Source of the DNA: Carya illinoinensis
Lineage: Eukaryota > Streptophyta > Magnoliopsida > Fagales > Juglandaceae
Assembly: GCF_018687715.1 (NCBI RefSeq)
Contig: NC_056766.1
Location: forward strand, 8,065,001 to 8,129,000
Reading direction: 5' to 3'
Length of the DNA: 64,000 bases
The position numbers were made by a program, and so were the translations under genes. This document shows, piece after piece, positions 23,032-35,820 of the stretch. How positions within the stretch are numbered: position 1 is the stretch's first letter; every line of letters begins with the position of its first letter. The notes beneath the pieces are model-generated. The model worked only from the letters and a program-made list of their open reading frames with translations. It did no database searches and was not told the origin of the DNA.

Positions 23032-25268
23032 GCCCCCCACAAGATGGAGAATAGAGATTAACTATTCCCATCTTGGACAAATGTATTTGAAGAAGATAGG
23101 AGGGCAAGGCCTTGGTAAAAATGTCAGCCAGTTGGCTGTTTGAGGCAATATGTGCAGTAGTGATGCTTCCTTCTTGGATTTTATCCCTTATCAAGTGACA
23201 ATCCAACTCGATGTGTTTTGTTCTTTCGTGAAAAACTGGATTAGCAACGATATGAAGAGCTGCTTGGTTGTCACAATAAAGTAATACTGGCTGTGGATGA
23301 TGAATCTGAAGATCATTGAGAAGATATTTGAGCCAAGTAATTTCAGAACATGTGGAGGCCATAGAGCGATACTCAGCTTCAGCTGAGGAGCGAGAAACCA
23401 CAGACTGTTTATTTGACTTCCAAGAAACAAGAGAAGCTCCAAGAAATACACAATAACCAGTGACACTATGGCGTGTGTTAGGATATGAAGCCTAATCTGA
23501 GTCACAATATGCTCTAAGCTGGAGTGGAGAAGAAGATGAGAGCAATATGCCTTGACCAGGAGCAGCTTTGATATATCTGAGAATCTTATGTGCTGTGGCC
23601 AAGTGTGATGTTGTTGGATGACTCATAAATTGACTTAGAAGCTGGACAGCATAGCATATATCAGGCCTAGTGATTGTGAGATACAACAAGCGACCTATAA
23701 GCCGTCTATAAGTACTCGGGTCTGAAAGATGAACACCAGAATCTTTGCTAAGTTTGAAATTCTGCTCAAGAGGAAGCTTAAGAGGCTTGCTGCCAAGTGT
23801 CCCCGAATCAGCCAAAATGTCCAAAGCATACTTTCTTTGGCATAAGTGAATGCCCTTGGAAGATCTTGCAACTTCCAAACCAAGAAAATAGCGCAAACAA
23901 CCAAGGTCTTTGATCTTAAATTGAGTGTTAAGGAAACATTTAAGGGAGGCAATGGACGATGAACAATTTCCAGCAATAATAATATCATCTACATAAACTA
24001 GAAGGGCAATGAAAGAAGTTCCATCTAGTTTAGTGAAGAGACTATAATCAGCTTTGGATTGGTGGAATCCAAAAGCAATAAGAGAGGAGGAAAATTTAGA
24101 GTACCATTGCCATGAAGCTTGTTTAAAGCCATAAAGGCTTTTGAGAAGCTTGCATACTTGGTTGGGGCCTCCTTTGGTGTAACCGGGTGGTTTTCACATA
24201 TAAATCTCCTCATCCAACTCTCCATGGAGAAATGCATTATTGACGTCGAATTGAAAAAGGAACCAGCCCTTGACAGCAGCAATGGAGAGTAGAATTCTCA
24301 CAGTAACAAGCTTGGCTACGGGGGAAAATGTTTCGGTATAGTCGATACCTTCTTGTTGTATAAACCCCTTCGCCACAAGGCGTGCTTTCAACCTTTCTAC
24401 AGACCCATCAGCATTAAATTTGGTCTTGTAGACATATTTGCAGTCAATAGCCTCTTTCCCAAGAGGCAAATCAGTGATGAGCCAAGTTTGGTTTTGTTCT
24501 AAGGCCAAGAGTTCAGCTTCCATGGCTTTACACCAACTGGGTGTTTCATAGCTTGTTTATAAGTAGTGGGATCAGAAATGGTTGAAATAGAAGTAGAAAA
24601 GGCAGTAAATGAAGGGGAAAATTTCTGGTAAGTTAAAAAATGAGCAAGAGAACAAGAATTACCAATGTTGGACTTGGACAGCGACTGAGAAGAGGCTGGA
24701 AGTGAGGTCTGGTTGCAGTGGAACTCTTGCAAATACTGTGGAGCTCTTCTAACTTTGGTGGACCTGCGGAGAGGAGGGTTAGATGGTGGAGAAGGGGGGT
24801 CAGACATATGTGAGGAGGGGGAAGGATTTTGAGGGGAAGGAGAGACAGATTTGGAAGGTGTAGATGAGGTTTGTGGGGTGGTCTGATTTTGAGATAGGGT
24901 TGGAATGTGAGATTGGGTTGAGATTTGGATGAAAGGGGCAGGATGTGGAGGTGTGACAGGACTAAAATTCAGGGGATTGGTGGGAAAGTGAAATGAATTA
25001 AGTGTGGGAGAGGGTTGGATGAGGGATGGGGTAAATGTTGGAAGGGAAATGTGGATTCATGGAATATGACATCCCTAGAGATGAAAGTGGTTCGTGATTC
25101 AAGATCAAGGAGATTGTAACCTTTAGTACCAAAAGGATATCCTAGAAAAATGCACATGCGACCTCGAGGGTCAAATTTCTTCCTACCTTGATGTAAGGTG
25201 GAGGCAAAGCATAGTGAACCAAAAACTCTTAAATGAGAATATGAAGGTGGAGTTAAAAAGAAGTTCAA
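22937..25268 (-). pseudogene. Copia integrase C-end, RT and RNase H, frameshifted
   Basis: Fragments in several frames. 24969..25268 has the post-integrase GKR-type segment ([27 protein letters not shown]). 24194..24523 has the RT start with [19 protein letters not shown] and [12 protein letters not shown]. 23492..23896 carries the connection domain with RLIGRLLYLTITRPDICYAV. 22937..23401 carries RNase H with [25 protein letters not shown] and [13 protein letters not shown]. At least four frame changes mean it cannot give active polymerase. Confidence 0.88.
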
Positions 25269-27612
25269 AAGGGGTTTTATTATTAAGTAAAGGAGTATGA
25301 GTCCTATTAATGAGGTATGTGGCTGTTAAAACACAATCATTCCAAAATTCAAGAGGGAGACTAGCTTGGAATTTTAAAGCCCGAGCTATATTGAGAATAT
25401 GTTGATGCTTTCGTTCCACAACTCCATTTTGTTGGGGTGTGGCAACACAACTAGTGTGATGAATAATGCCTTTGCTGTTGAAAAAATCGTGCATAAGAAA
25501 TTCTTTGCCATTGTCACTTCTTAAAATTTTGATTTTCATATCAAATTGATTTTCAATTAAATTGGCAAATGATTCTATGCTTTTTCTGGTTTCAGCTTTA
25601 TTGCGAAGAAGATAGAGCCAAGTACTTCTAGTAAAGTCATCAACTATGGTAAGAAAATAATTAGAACCATCATAGGCAGGAACTGAGTTTGGTCCCCAAA
25701 GGTCACAATGCACAATTTCAAAAGGTCGGGTTGTGTTATGTTTGTTGTGAGAAAAAGGAAGTCTATGAAATTTTGCAAGTGGACAAACATAACATGGTTT
25801 TGTATTAATGATACTAATGTGGTCTTTTACAATAGGATCTGCAATCATATTTAAAACTGGAAGTGATAGATGACCTAGGCGACAATGCCATAGGTCAGTA
25901 GTATTATGAGAATGTGAAACACAAGCTGTTGGTGAAGTTTTGTTGAATTTTGAAAGGGTTGAGGCTAGAGTAGATGGAGAAACAACAGTATTAAGCAAGT
26001 AATAAAGTCCATTCCTCACTTTACCCTTCCCAATCGTTGTCCATGAGAGAAGGTCCTGTATGAGACAAAAATCAGGAAAAAAAACTAGACAACAGGTGAG
26101 TGAAGCAGCCAATTTCTTGGCAGAGATCAGATTAAATTTAAAAGAGAGAACACATAAAACATTGTTAAGACAAATGAAAGATGACAATTGAACAGTGCCA
26201 GTGTGTGTAACAGGAACATTAGTTCCATTTGGGAGCCTAACTGAGTGAGAGATAGAGGCTGTGATGAAGGTGAGCAAAGAAGGGCAGCAGACCATGTGGT
26301 CTGTTGCGCCTGTATCAATGATCCAAGGAAAGGTTGTATTAGACAAAGTGGAGTGTGTGCTGGTGGATAAACAAAGGGATATACCAGAAATGTGAGAAGT
26401 CGATGTAGAAGGGAAATTGGATTGAATCTAATTAGTGGAAGGCTGAACAGCAGTGGAAAGCTCCCGAGGTTGAAGTAAAGCCAAAAGTTGCTGGTACTGA
26501 GTCTTAGTGAGACCCACTTGAGCATCACTGATATTCTCTGGTTCAGAGTTAGATTGAGCAGCAAAAACAAGGGAACCATGGGTGTTATTGAACAGTTTAT
26601 GGCCAGGTGGGTAGCCACGAAGCTTATAGCATTTCTCCATCGTATGTCCAGACATGTTACAGTGGGTACATATTGGTGGCTCAGCATTTCCAGCTTTAAA
26701 ACATGTATCAAAGGTGTGACCAGTGATTTTACAATAAGTACAATATACTCTGTCTTTCTTAGGTTTGGATTGATGGGAAGATTTGGTGGGGTTGGGGTAG
26801 GCTTTTCTGATGGCAAAGGCTAAGGAGTTAGGGGAAGGGTTGGTGGAAGCCATCTGATAATGGCGTTCTTGTTGTTGAATTAGAGAGAAGACTTTGGTGA
26901 GTGGGGGTAATGGGTCGAGCAACATAATTTGATCCCAAACAGGAGAATAAGTATCATGTAAGCCCATCAGAAATTGAAACACGCAATCACGTTGATAACG
27001 ATCGGATAATATTTTCATTGAGCCACAAGTGCAAACAGGGTTAGGATTATAAATCAATAATTCATCCCAAAGAGTTTTTAGCTTGCCGTAATAAGTACTT
27101 ACAGTGTCAGATTCTTGGAGTAATCCAGCTAAGTTCTTCTTGAGCTGGTAGATTCGTGGGCCATTCTGATGAGCAAACCGATCCTCAAGGTCAAGCCAAA
27201 TCTCACGTGCATCATCAACGAACGCGATGCTGGATCGGATGGAAGGACAAATGGAGTTTTGTAGCCATGAGACTACCATGTCGTTGCAGTGGTTCTATAA
27301 ATCAAGAAGGGGATCATTTGGGTTAGTGGGTTGAGGAAGTAATCCAAAAATGAAACCCAATTTGTTTTTCGCATGGAGAGCCCTCCTCATCGCACGCGAC
27401 CAGGTAATATAGTTGTCATTGGTGAGGAAATCTGTGACTAAAATCACTGCAGGACTGTCGCCATTGTCTAGGCGAAAGGGGTTGTGAGGGTCTGTAAGGT
27501 TGAGTTATCGGGTTATGGATGTGGCATTGTAGGTGTTTGAGGGTTTGCTGGAATGAACAGAGAGATGTATGGAAGAGGAGGAATCGTCTGAAACGTCGGG
27601 AAAATCCTCCAT
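25183..27612 (-). pseudogene. Copia gag, protease and integrase with stops
   Basis: Gag starts at 27610..27612 and has in-frame stops near 27505 and 27297. After that 26428..27279 is open and ends in two CCHC knuckles (CTYCKITGHTFDTC and CTHCNMSGHTMEKC). One TAG at 26428..26430 separates it from the same-frame protease ([11 protein letters not shown] at about 26320), the pre-integrase [10 protein letters not shown] and the integrase core with [17 protein letters not shown] and [12 protein letters not shown]. Thus a single-frame gag-pol with a few point stops rather than gross loss. Confidence 0.88.
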
Positions 27613-27625
27613 GGATGGTGCTCTC

Positions 27626-27641
27626 GAGGCTCTGGATACCA
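27626..27641 (-). other. Primer-binding site, tRNA-Met type
   Basis: Minus strand TGGTATCCAGAGCCTC begins at the base next to the LTR; TGGTATC.AGAGC is the usual copia initiator-tRNA-Met site. Confidence 0.8.
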
Positions 27642-27974
27642 TGTTAGGTTTCAGAAATTAGAGAAGGCTGAGAGCTATTTCACACGAAGGAAAATGGAGA
27701 ATACTTGAATATTTCTCTGTATATTGATTGCCTTTGCACTGTACAACCAGCGAATATATATATATACATCTCAAGCATAACAAACTAACTGCATCTCTAA
27801 CAATAAAGTAAAAACCTACAGAATAATCAAATAATCAAAAGAACATTCGAGAAAAGAAATACATGAAATGTGTATGGTATCATCCATGCCCAAACTTATG
27901 ATTTAATGCAAGATGACATGTAGTTTCTATAGTAGATAAACAGCTTGCAGCTGGGAGATCTTCATTGTGTAATA
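27642..27974 (-). repeat. 5' LTR of copia element 22691..27974
   Basis: 333 bp, same ends as the 3' LTR, with a shorter TA repeat at 27755..27764. Confidence 0.85.
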
Positions 27975-28308
27975 ATTTATGTCGTTCTTTATAGCTGTGC
28001 ATTAAAGGCCATACGTGTTATCCCAACTTCATGAGTGCTATATATATATAGGTGGTTTACCAAACCCCAACAAAAGCAGCCTGACTTTACACTCACATAG
28101 GTAGAGTTCTTCTAGGTGCTTCTGCATTAGAAAACACCTTTTATGCGAACTCACTGAGAGTTATGCTCAACCTTTCCTTTTCACTTCAAGATTAGCACTA
28201 AACAGTAATTTTTTAGTGCTATTACCATCACTAATAAGACTTTGTTTTTCCCATTGAACCTAGAATTTAGAATTCCAAATCTAGGTTGGGCTGCCATCTT
28301 TTAGTGAT

Positions 28309-28840
28309 CTATTCCATAGGTCTTAGACTCATCTCAAGCGATGTCTGAAAAATCAGATCCTTATTTAGGCCCTTTGTTAGAGGATCTGCCAAGTTTGTAG
28401 TTGACTTTATATAGTCTACTGTGATTATGTCTTCTTCCAACAATTGTCTCACAGTATTATGTCAAAGACTTATATGCCTTGATTTCCCATTATATGACTT
28501 GCTATACACTCTTGACAATGTAGCTTGACTGTCGCAAGGTATGGAACTAGGAGGCATTGAACTTGGCCTCATTGGCAAGTCTATTAAGAGGTTTCTCAAC
28601 CATTCGGCCTATTTTCTAGCAGCTCCTAGAGCCACTAACTCAAACTCCATAGTTGAGTGGGTTATGCAAGTTTGTTTCTTGGATCCCCATGAGATGGTCG
28701 TGCCACCAAGCATGAACACCCGCCCACTTGTGGATTTAGATCCATCATCCACACAGTACCAGTTAGTGTCACTAAACCCTCAATTACGGATATCCTCCAC
28801 AGTATAGAGCATAGGACTTAGTTCGTGGAATAGCCAATCC
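28309..28840 (-). pseudogene. Older copia RNase H relic
   Basis: The minus strand encodes copia RNase H in two or more frames: KSTSGRVFMLGG (about 28730), a degenerate STMEFELVALG (about 28650) in the place of STAEAEYVA, IPCDSQATLSRVYS (about 28520), SRHISLRHNTVRQLL (about 28460) and STTNLADPLTKGL (about 28385), ending at TAG 28309..28311. It belongs to a different lineage from the element at 22691. Together with the LTR at 21934..22462 it may be the remnant of the element into which that copia inserted. Confidence 0.75.
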
Positions 28841-28913
28841 ACAATGGCGCACACTCTTCTCGGATGCCTCCATCCAACACTTAATATCTTCATCCTCATA
28901 TTACAAGCGTCAA

Positions 28914-31900
28914 TTGCTAAACACAATGAAGATAAGGAAAAATGCATCATCTTTTAAATTTGAGGAATTCTGGACTTGTGAACCACTCAACAACGTCATT
29001 GTCCAAGAAGCATGGAGACATCACTTCAATGGTAATCCTACCTTCATCCTTTGTAGCAAGATAAAGGAAACAAAAAAATCTCTAAGCTTTGGAATAAAGT
29101 CCACTTTGGGAGAATCCAATCAAATATACAGCAAATTGAAATGGAGATTAACCAGTTACAGAATACCATGCCGAATCCATGGAGTCTACAACAAGAAAGT
29201 CTTCTTCTTCACAATCTTCAAGAGCAGCAAAGCATGAAGGAATCCTTTGGAGGCAAAAGTCACGAATAAATTGGCTTATTACAACAGATCTAAATACAAA
29301 ATTCTATCATCTGTCAACAACTATTCGTCGACGAAGGAACGACATAGACTCCATCAAGCTAAATCTAGGTATATGGACTATGAACCAAGAAGTGATTGAA
29401 TCAAATTTCATAGAATATTTCAAATCCACTTACACATCCACAAAACCAAATTTCCTTGAAAATCTTGAAAATCGTTTTGAAAACCATATCTCTAGGGATG
29501 AAAATGAATTCTTAACTGCTTTGCCCTTAGAAGCTGAAATCCACAAAGCTCTCAAACAAATCCCGAACCATAAAACACTTGGCCCGGACGAAATGACTGC
29601 CCTTTTTTATAAGCATTACTGGCATATTATCAAGAGGGATGTGATCGCAGCTGTGCAAAATGTTTTTAGAAGTGGGAAGCTACTGAAGCAAATAAATCAT
29701 ACCCACATCGCTCTTAGTCCTAAAATAGCAAACCCAAGCTCCCCCTATCATTACCGTCCAATTAGCCTGACAAATGTCATCTACAAAATCATCACAAAGA
29801 TTATGGCTAATCATTTAAAGAGAACTCTACCAAGTATCATCTCCCTTTTCCAAACAGCCTTTGTACCAGGCCGAAATATCAAAGAAAATTCTATAATTGC
29901 CCATTAGATGTTTCATCATCTAAAAAATCACAAGGGGAAGAAAGGTCAGGTGGCTTTAAAAATATATATGAAAAAAGCTTTCGATTTTATCGAATGGAAC
30001 TTTCTCTTTGCTGTCTTAAGAGTTTTAGTCTTCAACTCAACTTGGATAAACCTCATAAAGGAATGCATTACAATGACATCTTTCTCCATCCTCATCAATG
30101 GATCCCCTAGAGGTTTCTTCAAAGCTCAAAGAGGCCTCTAACAAGGTGACCTGATGTCGCCATTCCTCTTCATTCTATGCATGGAAGTTCTCTCAAGACT
30201 CCTATTAAGATATGAAAATACAAGGCAATTGGAAAGTATTAAAATCAGTAGAGACAACCCCCCCCCCCCTATTTCTCATCTCTTCTTTGCAAATGACTTA
30301 ATCATCTTTGGGAAAGCAAAAGAAAGATCGACAAAGGCCATAGCAAATGCCTTAGAAAAATATCGACAATGATCAGGTCAACATATCAACCAGAGCAAAT
30401 CTTCAATCTACATTACTCAAAATACCGGCCATGCAGTGAGAAGAAAAATATTGGATGATCTGCCATACAAAGAATCGTCATAAAAAATGAAATATCTGGG
30501 AATCCAAACAACTTTCAGCCGTTCAAAAAAAGAGGACTACAAAGAAATTATGGAGAAAATTAATACAAGATTAGAGGGTTAGAAATAAAAAATGTTATCT
30601 CAAGCAGGAAGAACGATGCTCATCAAATCAGTAGCAAGCACCATCCCCACTTATCAAATGTCAATGCACTTGCTACCAAAGTCCATCTGTGAGCCTCTAA
30701 ACAAAAGCTTAAAAAAAAAATTGGTGAGGAACTACAAAAGATCAAAAGCATAAACTTTACCTAAAATCATGGAAGTCTATATGCCAACCAAGAAAAGATG
30801 GAGGCTTGGGATTACGACAGATGGAAAACATGAATGTAGCTTTACTAGCAAAGACAGGATGGGAAATGGGTCAACCAAATGATGGAATATGGCACAAGCT
30901 ACTCTAAAAAAAATATCTAAAGTCAAATGCCTTTGTGAACATAGCTTCCAAGCTCACTGACTCAAGTCTCTGGAAAGGAATTCTAAAAACAAGACCATTG
31001 CTGGAGAAAGGTACATGCTTCAATATAACGAATGGTTTATTGGTGAGAGCTTGGTTTGACCCCTGGATTCCGATACTGGAAAACTTCAAACCTATCCCAC
31101 TCTACCCTCTAGCCAATCTTTCACCAAACCTCATGGTTTCAGATTTGATCAATATGACTAATAGTACATGGGATCTTCAAAAAATAAAATCCCTATTCCA
31201 ACATAGCAGTGTCTTAGAAATTCAAAAAATTCCTTTGCCTAGAACAGTACAAAGACCGAATAGCCCCATATGGTCAAAAGCACAAAATGGGAAATTCTCA
31301 GTCAAATCAGCCCACCATCTTGAATCCAACCTAACAAACACAATCCAAATTGCCATCCCAAATATCTGTTGGAAAGAGATATGGAATTTCAAAATTCATG
31401 ATCGCCACAACCTCCTTTTATGGAAGATCCTTTGGAATATTCTGCCAACAAGAGAAAGATTAAAAATTTTTATCCCCTCCATTCCATCCATCAACTGTCC
31501 ACTTTGCAATGGGAATGAAGAAACTATTCTCCATCTCTTTATCCAATCTCCCATTACCAAAATCCTTTGGAGCCAAAGTAGGTGGCCTCTGAATATCTCC
31601 CCATTGGCAATAAACTCCATGCAAGATTGGTTCATCTTCATTCTAAAACCTAGTCAGAAATTAGGACTCAATTCACAAGATGAACAGCCCTTCAGAATTT
31701 TTGCAATACTGATCCTAGATTTCATCTGGCAGATTCGGAATGACACAATTCATAATAACACGACTCCCTCTCCTCAAAAAGCTTCTCAACAATTGAACTA
31801 CTCATATCAAGAAAATCTTCATGCTTGGCAAGAAAAGCAAAATGTTTCAGTTGAGAAATCTTGGGAGAAACCACATCAAAACCAAAATTGTATTTCCTTT

Positions 31901-32289
31901 GATGTAGCTATCAGAATATCATCATCTGTCATCTCAGCGGTAAGCCGAAATACAAAAGGAGAGATTATAGAAATCTGGACTAAAGAAAATCCTCTACTAC
32001 AACCCCGGTGATTGCAGCAGCTTTAGCAGCAAAGCTGGCACTCAAAATGACAGAACATCTTCTATATCCAATCATCCTCCTAGAGGGAGACTCCCAGTTA
32101 TTAGTCATTTCATCCATTTCTGGAGAAGAAAACGTTTGGCAAATCACATCGATAACAGAAGACATATCAAGCTCACTGAAGTCCTACAAAGATTGGAGCT
32201 TCAAAAAAATTGATAGATCCCAAAATCGATTCGCGCACTCAGTGGCGCAGTGGACCGCTACAAACTTAATGTTTGGTAGCATTCCATTA
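28914..32289 (+). pseudogene. LINE ORF2 relic (RT and RNase H)
   Basis: Fragments: 28914..29237 endonuclease end (SSFKFEEFWTCEPL), 29179..29907 RT N-terminal part (HKTLGPDEMTALFYKHYWH, HYRPISLTNVIYKIITKIMA, FVPGRNIKEN), 29908..30141 (KAFDFIEWNFL, SILINGSPRGFF), 30154..30372 (MSPFLFILCMEVLSR and the catalytic box as F-A-N-D instead of F-A-D-D), 30935..32011 (zinc-binding region with CPLCNGNEETILHLF) and 32008..32289 (RNase H with LEGDSQLLV and SQNRFAHSVAQW). Stops at about 29905, 30139, 30370 and elsewhere, plus the lost catalytic Asp, show it is long dead. The C-terminus continues in frame at 35593..35649. Confidence 0.85.
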
Positions 32290-35200
32290 GAGCATTGGCA
32301 ATGGCCTAGCCATTTTCCAATGCAAGTCTAAATTAAAAGTAAATATGAGAAAAAACATCTGCATTGGTCTAGCTATATCTTTCAAGTTTGAGATTTATAC
32401 TACAGTGTTTGTTAACTCCTCGCCAGACTTGGCGAGGTACTGTTTTGAGGCCAATGCATATTTTATTATTTTTCTTTCAGTTAACTCATTCCCTCGTTTA
32501 TTCTCTTTCTTCGTCCCAAGCACTCCCCTCCCTATTTCCTCTTTTTCTTCTTTCTTTCTCCAGAAACCATTTTCTCTTTTTCGACCAAGCAATCCGCTTC
32601 TCTCTGTCATTTTTTTCTCTTTCTTCCAGACGAAACCTCGCCATTTCCTTTTCTTTTCTTTCTTCTTCCAAAACTCTCCACTTCTTCGACCCAGGCGAAC
32701 CCCACTTCTTTCCATCGCAAGAATCTCTTCTTCAACCCGCAAGGCCCCTTCTCTCTGTCGATCGTCGACATTGCCATCGTCTTCCACCCCAAATGGTAAT
32801 CTGTCTTCCTTGCTCCTCTCTCTCTCTCTCTCTTCTCTGTGTGTTCTCCACAAGGCTTTCCTCTCCCTCTTCTCTTTCTATTTTCTCACATTTTCTCTTC
32901 ATCAAGTGATTGAATGTCCGTGTATTTTTCTTTGCAAGGAGGTTGTGCCATTTCATCCACAAATTTGCCATAACAAAATTGCTGAGCTAAATGCAAAATT
33001 TTGTATAGCTAAATTGCTGAGCTAAATGCAAAATTTATGGTTGGCAGGGCGTTAAATTTCTGGTTTCGTTGTTCAAATGTAGAGTAATAAATAATTTAGG
33101 CATATTGCAATTTTTCTTTTTTTGACTAAAGTTCTATTTCAATTTCATTAGGATTCTATGATTTTGAGACAGTGAAAACCTTGCTAGTCTTTCCCGTGAT
33201 GATTGCAAGATGTCCCGTGGGTTCTGTTTGTTCTGGTCATGCATGAAGCTTGTTTTCTTTACACTACTTACCGTTTCCTATTTATTTATATCTACCATGG
33301 GATTGGAACTTATGAGATGGGGTTTGTTAAGAAGATGGTTAGATATCCTCTTTAAGGCTACTGCCTCTGACAAAATTGTTGATTTGGAAGGTTTTAAATC
33401 GATTGGATACTCGTGGCTTTATTCTGAAATGATCTCTATCTTTCTGTTGTTTGAAGCATGGTCAACCAAATGTCTTATCTTTCAACCCATATTGTGTCGC
33501 AAATTATGTATTGTTGGAATGATCTGTTCTAGTATGGATGCAGATCTTGGTTTTTCTGTGCAACTCATTTGTTGATTGCCCTGATGTGGGGTCCTATAGG
33601 AATGACTACATTCTTAGTTTTCACAGAAAAATTTAAGTTACTAGTTTATAATGAAAAATAGGGGTGCTAGAAGCATGGGAGGCATATATGTGATTGAAAA
33701 ATCTCAAACCTACCCTTCTGAAGAATCCTAAAACCTCTCAGGATTAGTTTTGGTGATGGCTCTCAAGTAATAATTCATATTATCGTAGAAATTATGAAAT
33801 AACAAAAGAAAACGATAGCACTTGCTACAAGTGTACGGAAGAAACAGAATGTTTTTTAATCTCTGTGATGCAATTGGAGCTTCTTGACAGAAAATAAGAT
33901 ATTTAGATAATCCTTTGTGGCCCCAGTGGTAACTTTCTTATTTCTCTCTCTCTCACTTCCATCCCCCTCCCTCCCACAAATCTCCATGCCATTATGATCT
34001 TCTTTTTTACTTAAAGTAAGTAGAGATGTGGTGCCCCTCCATTTATGATCTATTAAATATAGTTGTTTCCTAACAGTTGTACATTAATCTCGATTTAGAT
34101 AATTAATCTATATCACTGTAGAATCATTGCTTTGATGAAGAACTCAAAGACAGAGTAACAACTAATCTCCCTGTTTTTCATTCTCCCATGGAGTGGTACA
34201 AGATCAATCCAGTGACATTCTACATTCTACATTTTTAGTACAAACTTGCTATTTCAATGGTTTGTTTATCAAATCACATAAAGATAAAAGTGAAGCAAAT
34301 TTAGTACAATGCTAATGCAACTACTTGGTCCATCTTTGTTGGGTTTTATTTTATTTTACATGTTGTTAATCCATCTACTTTTAAGCCAGCAGTTGATATT
34401 GGCTTGTTCTTTACGACTTTCATCATTCATTTGCTTTTTCCTTCTATGTTTGGGCAAGCTGAGCTAAATGCATTTTTTTGAACCTGCTATAGAATTTGCT
34501 TCTATGTTTGGTACTGAACTTGCTGAAATTATTTGGGTACATCTACTGCAGTGTAAAACTGCTACTAAAATGTACTGAAGTGTACTGCTACTTAAATGTA
34601 CTGATTTTCATGTACATATTTATTGTCCATGAAAGAGTTCCTTATATAAAATTATGAAAAGACCCAGACCAAGCCTACCCACTCAAATTGTAAAAGAAGA
34701 TGTTAGATTCATTTAGAGCAACAATGTCAATCAAAGGGCATTTGGGTTTTGATTCTACACCATATTGATAATATCATTTATATTTTATTGCAGTTTTTTT
34801 GTTTATAAAAGTTTCATTGCATTACTCTCTATATTTTGTGCAATGACACCACTAACTCTCTATATTTTGTTCATCTTCATGGTTCCATGAGTTGTCTTTC
34901 CCAGTTTCTAATGATAGTGCCAATGCCCACCTTGCAATTCTTCTTGTCAAATGGCTACATACCAATTAATTTTGTAGTGGTCAATAGGGGGTGCTTTCCA
35001 CTAACCCATTGAACTGGACATGTCATCTGAGGAGCTTGATTGTGTGTGAGTGTTATGCAGCAGACTGAGATCCTGAAATTTCTGGTGAATCTGTTTCTAT
35101 AGGACTGTTTTGGCAATTTATGAACTGGAGGTCATCTTTTGTAATTGAAGTTGAATTGTGTTGGTAATTTGTGGGCTGTTTTGGAGTAATTTGTGGATTG

Positions 35201-35592
35201 TTTTGGCTATTTTTGAACTATACATTTTATTTTCTGCTGTTGGTGGTCTTCGACTGGTGCAGTGCAGGGTTTGTTCATCTTTGTATTTGTGAAAATGCAC
35301 CAGCGGATCACTTATTTTAATAAGAACAGTGATGTAAATGACATATGGTGTTGCCTGAGTCATGACTTTATTAATTATTTTTTGTTGTTTTTATTGTTCT
35401 TGTAATATTTAATTAGCTGAAGTGTTAAAAAAAATCAAATATTATTAAAATAAATAATATTATATTATTATTTAGAGTTTAAAATAACTAGTCTAATATG
35501 GACTAATTTAGCTAGAAGTCTATATTATAGCTAAAAGATCATATTTGAGTTCCATTTTAGATTTGGTAATGGCTAGGCTATTGCCAATGCTC
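32290..35592. mobile_element. Non-autonomous PIF/Harbinger-like element, 3.3 kb
   Basis: Terminal inverted repeats of about 25 bp with one mismatch (left GAGCATTGGCAATGGCCTAG, right in reverse GAGCATTGGCAATAGCCTAG) and a TTA target duplication at 32287..32289 and 35593..35595. Removing the element restores the LINE reading frame exactly (TTA codon, then 18 more codons and TAA at 35647..35649). No transposase frame is present. The interior holds a pyrimidine-rich leader-like stretch (32475..32880) and unassigned sequence; frames such as 33210..33575 resemble nothing known to me. Confidence 0.8.
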
Positions 35593-35719
35593 TTAGATAT
35601 CATTCCTAGTAGTATTATGTATATTAATAGTGAGAAAGACTCTTTTTAATTTCTGTAAAACTCTCTTTATTGTTATACAAGCTTGAATAAATAAATAAAT
35701 AAATATTAAAAAAAAAAAC

Positions 35720-35782
35720 TTGGCAGCTTTCATTGCGTACGAAAAACTCACAACTCTTCTTCTACTCAAAGCTAGCTTGACC
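35720..35782 (+). repeat. 5' flank copy B, left part
   Basis: TTTCATTGCGTACGAAAAAC and the following 35 bases match 4077..4140 and 42615..42670. The copy is cut by the LINE at 35783 and resumes at 41528. Confidence 0.8.
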
Positions 35783-35790
35783 ATTTTTTT

Positions 35791-35819
35791 GGGTTGTTTG
35801 GGAGGAAAGAGCCTCCTTA
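35791..35819. repeat. Inverted 29-bp overlap, left arm
   Basis: Exact reverse complement of 37187..37215. In the source element this sequence lies once, between ORF1 and ORF2; here it appears in both cDNA parts of the twin-primed insertion. Confidence 0.9.
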
Positions 35820-35820
35820 G

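Larger units (their letters stand above)
22691..27974 (-). mobile_element. Ty1/copia retrotransposon (gag with two zinc knuckles), nearly complete
   Basis: 5.28 kb on the minus strand: 5' LTR 27642..27974, primer site 27626..27641, gag, protease, integrase, RT, RNase H, polypurine tract 23032..23043, 3' LTR 22691..23031. The LTRs differ by about nine transitions plus a TA-repeat length change (about 2.7%). The likely target duplication is imperfect (ATTTC left, ATTTA right). It inserted between the polypurine side and the RNase H of an older copia relic. Gag and pol resemble the Ale/Retrofit-type lineages; this is inferred from motif look only. Confidence 0.9.
28880..35719 (+). mobile_element. 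Old LINE, 5'-truncated, split by a Harbinger-like element
   Basis: Starts in the C-terminal part of the endonuclease domain (about 28914), continues through RT, zinc-binding and RNase H regions to 32289, is interrupted by 32290..35592, and resumes at 35593 with the last 19 codons, a 70-bp 3' UTR and an 11-nt poly(A) tail at 35709..35719. The left boundary is approximate and no target duplication was recognised. The tail joins flank copy B at 35720. Confidence 0.8.

Noticed and set aside
32345..33025. Ser/Phe/Leu-rich 226-codon frame and its Arg/Glu/Lys-rich antisense partner
   Set aside because: Both are readings of a pyrimidine-rich tract within the Harbinger-like element; no domain and no codon signal.
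33210..33575. 121-codon frame as a transposase or captured gene
   Set aside because: No catalytic motif or domain was recognised, and the hydrophobic composition is typical of chance frames in AT-rich DNA.
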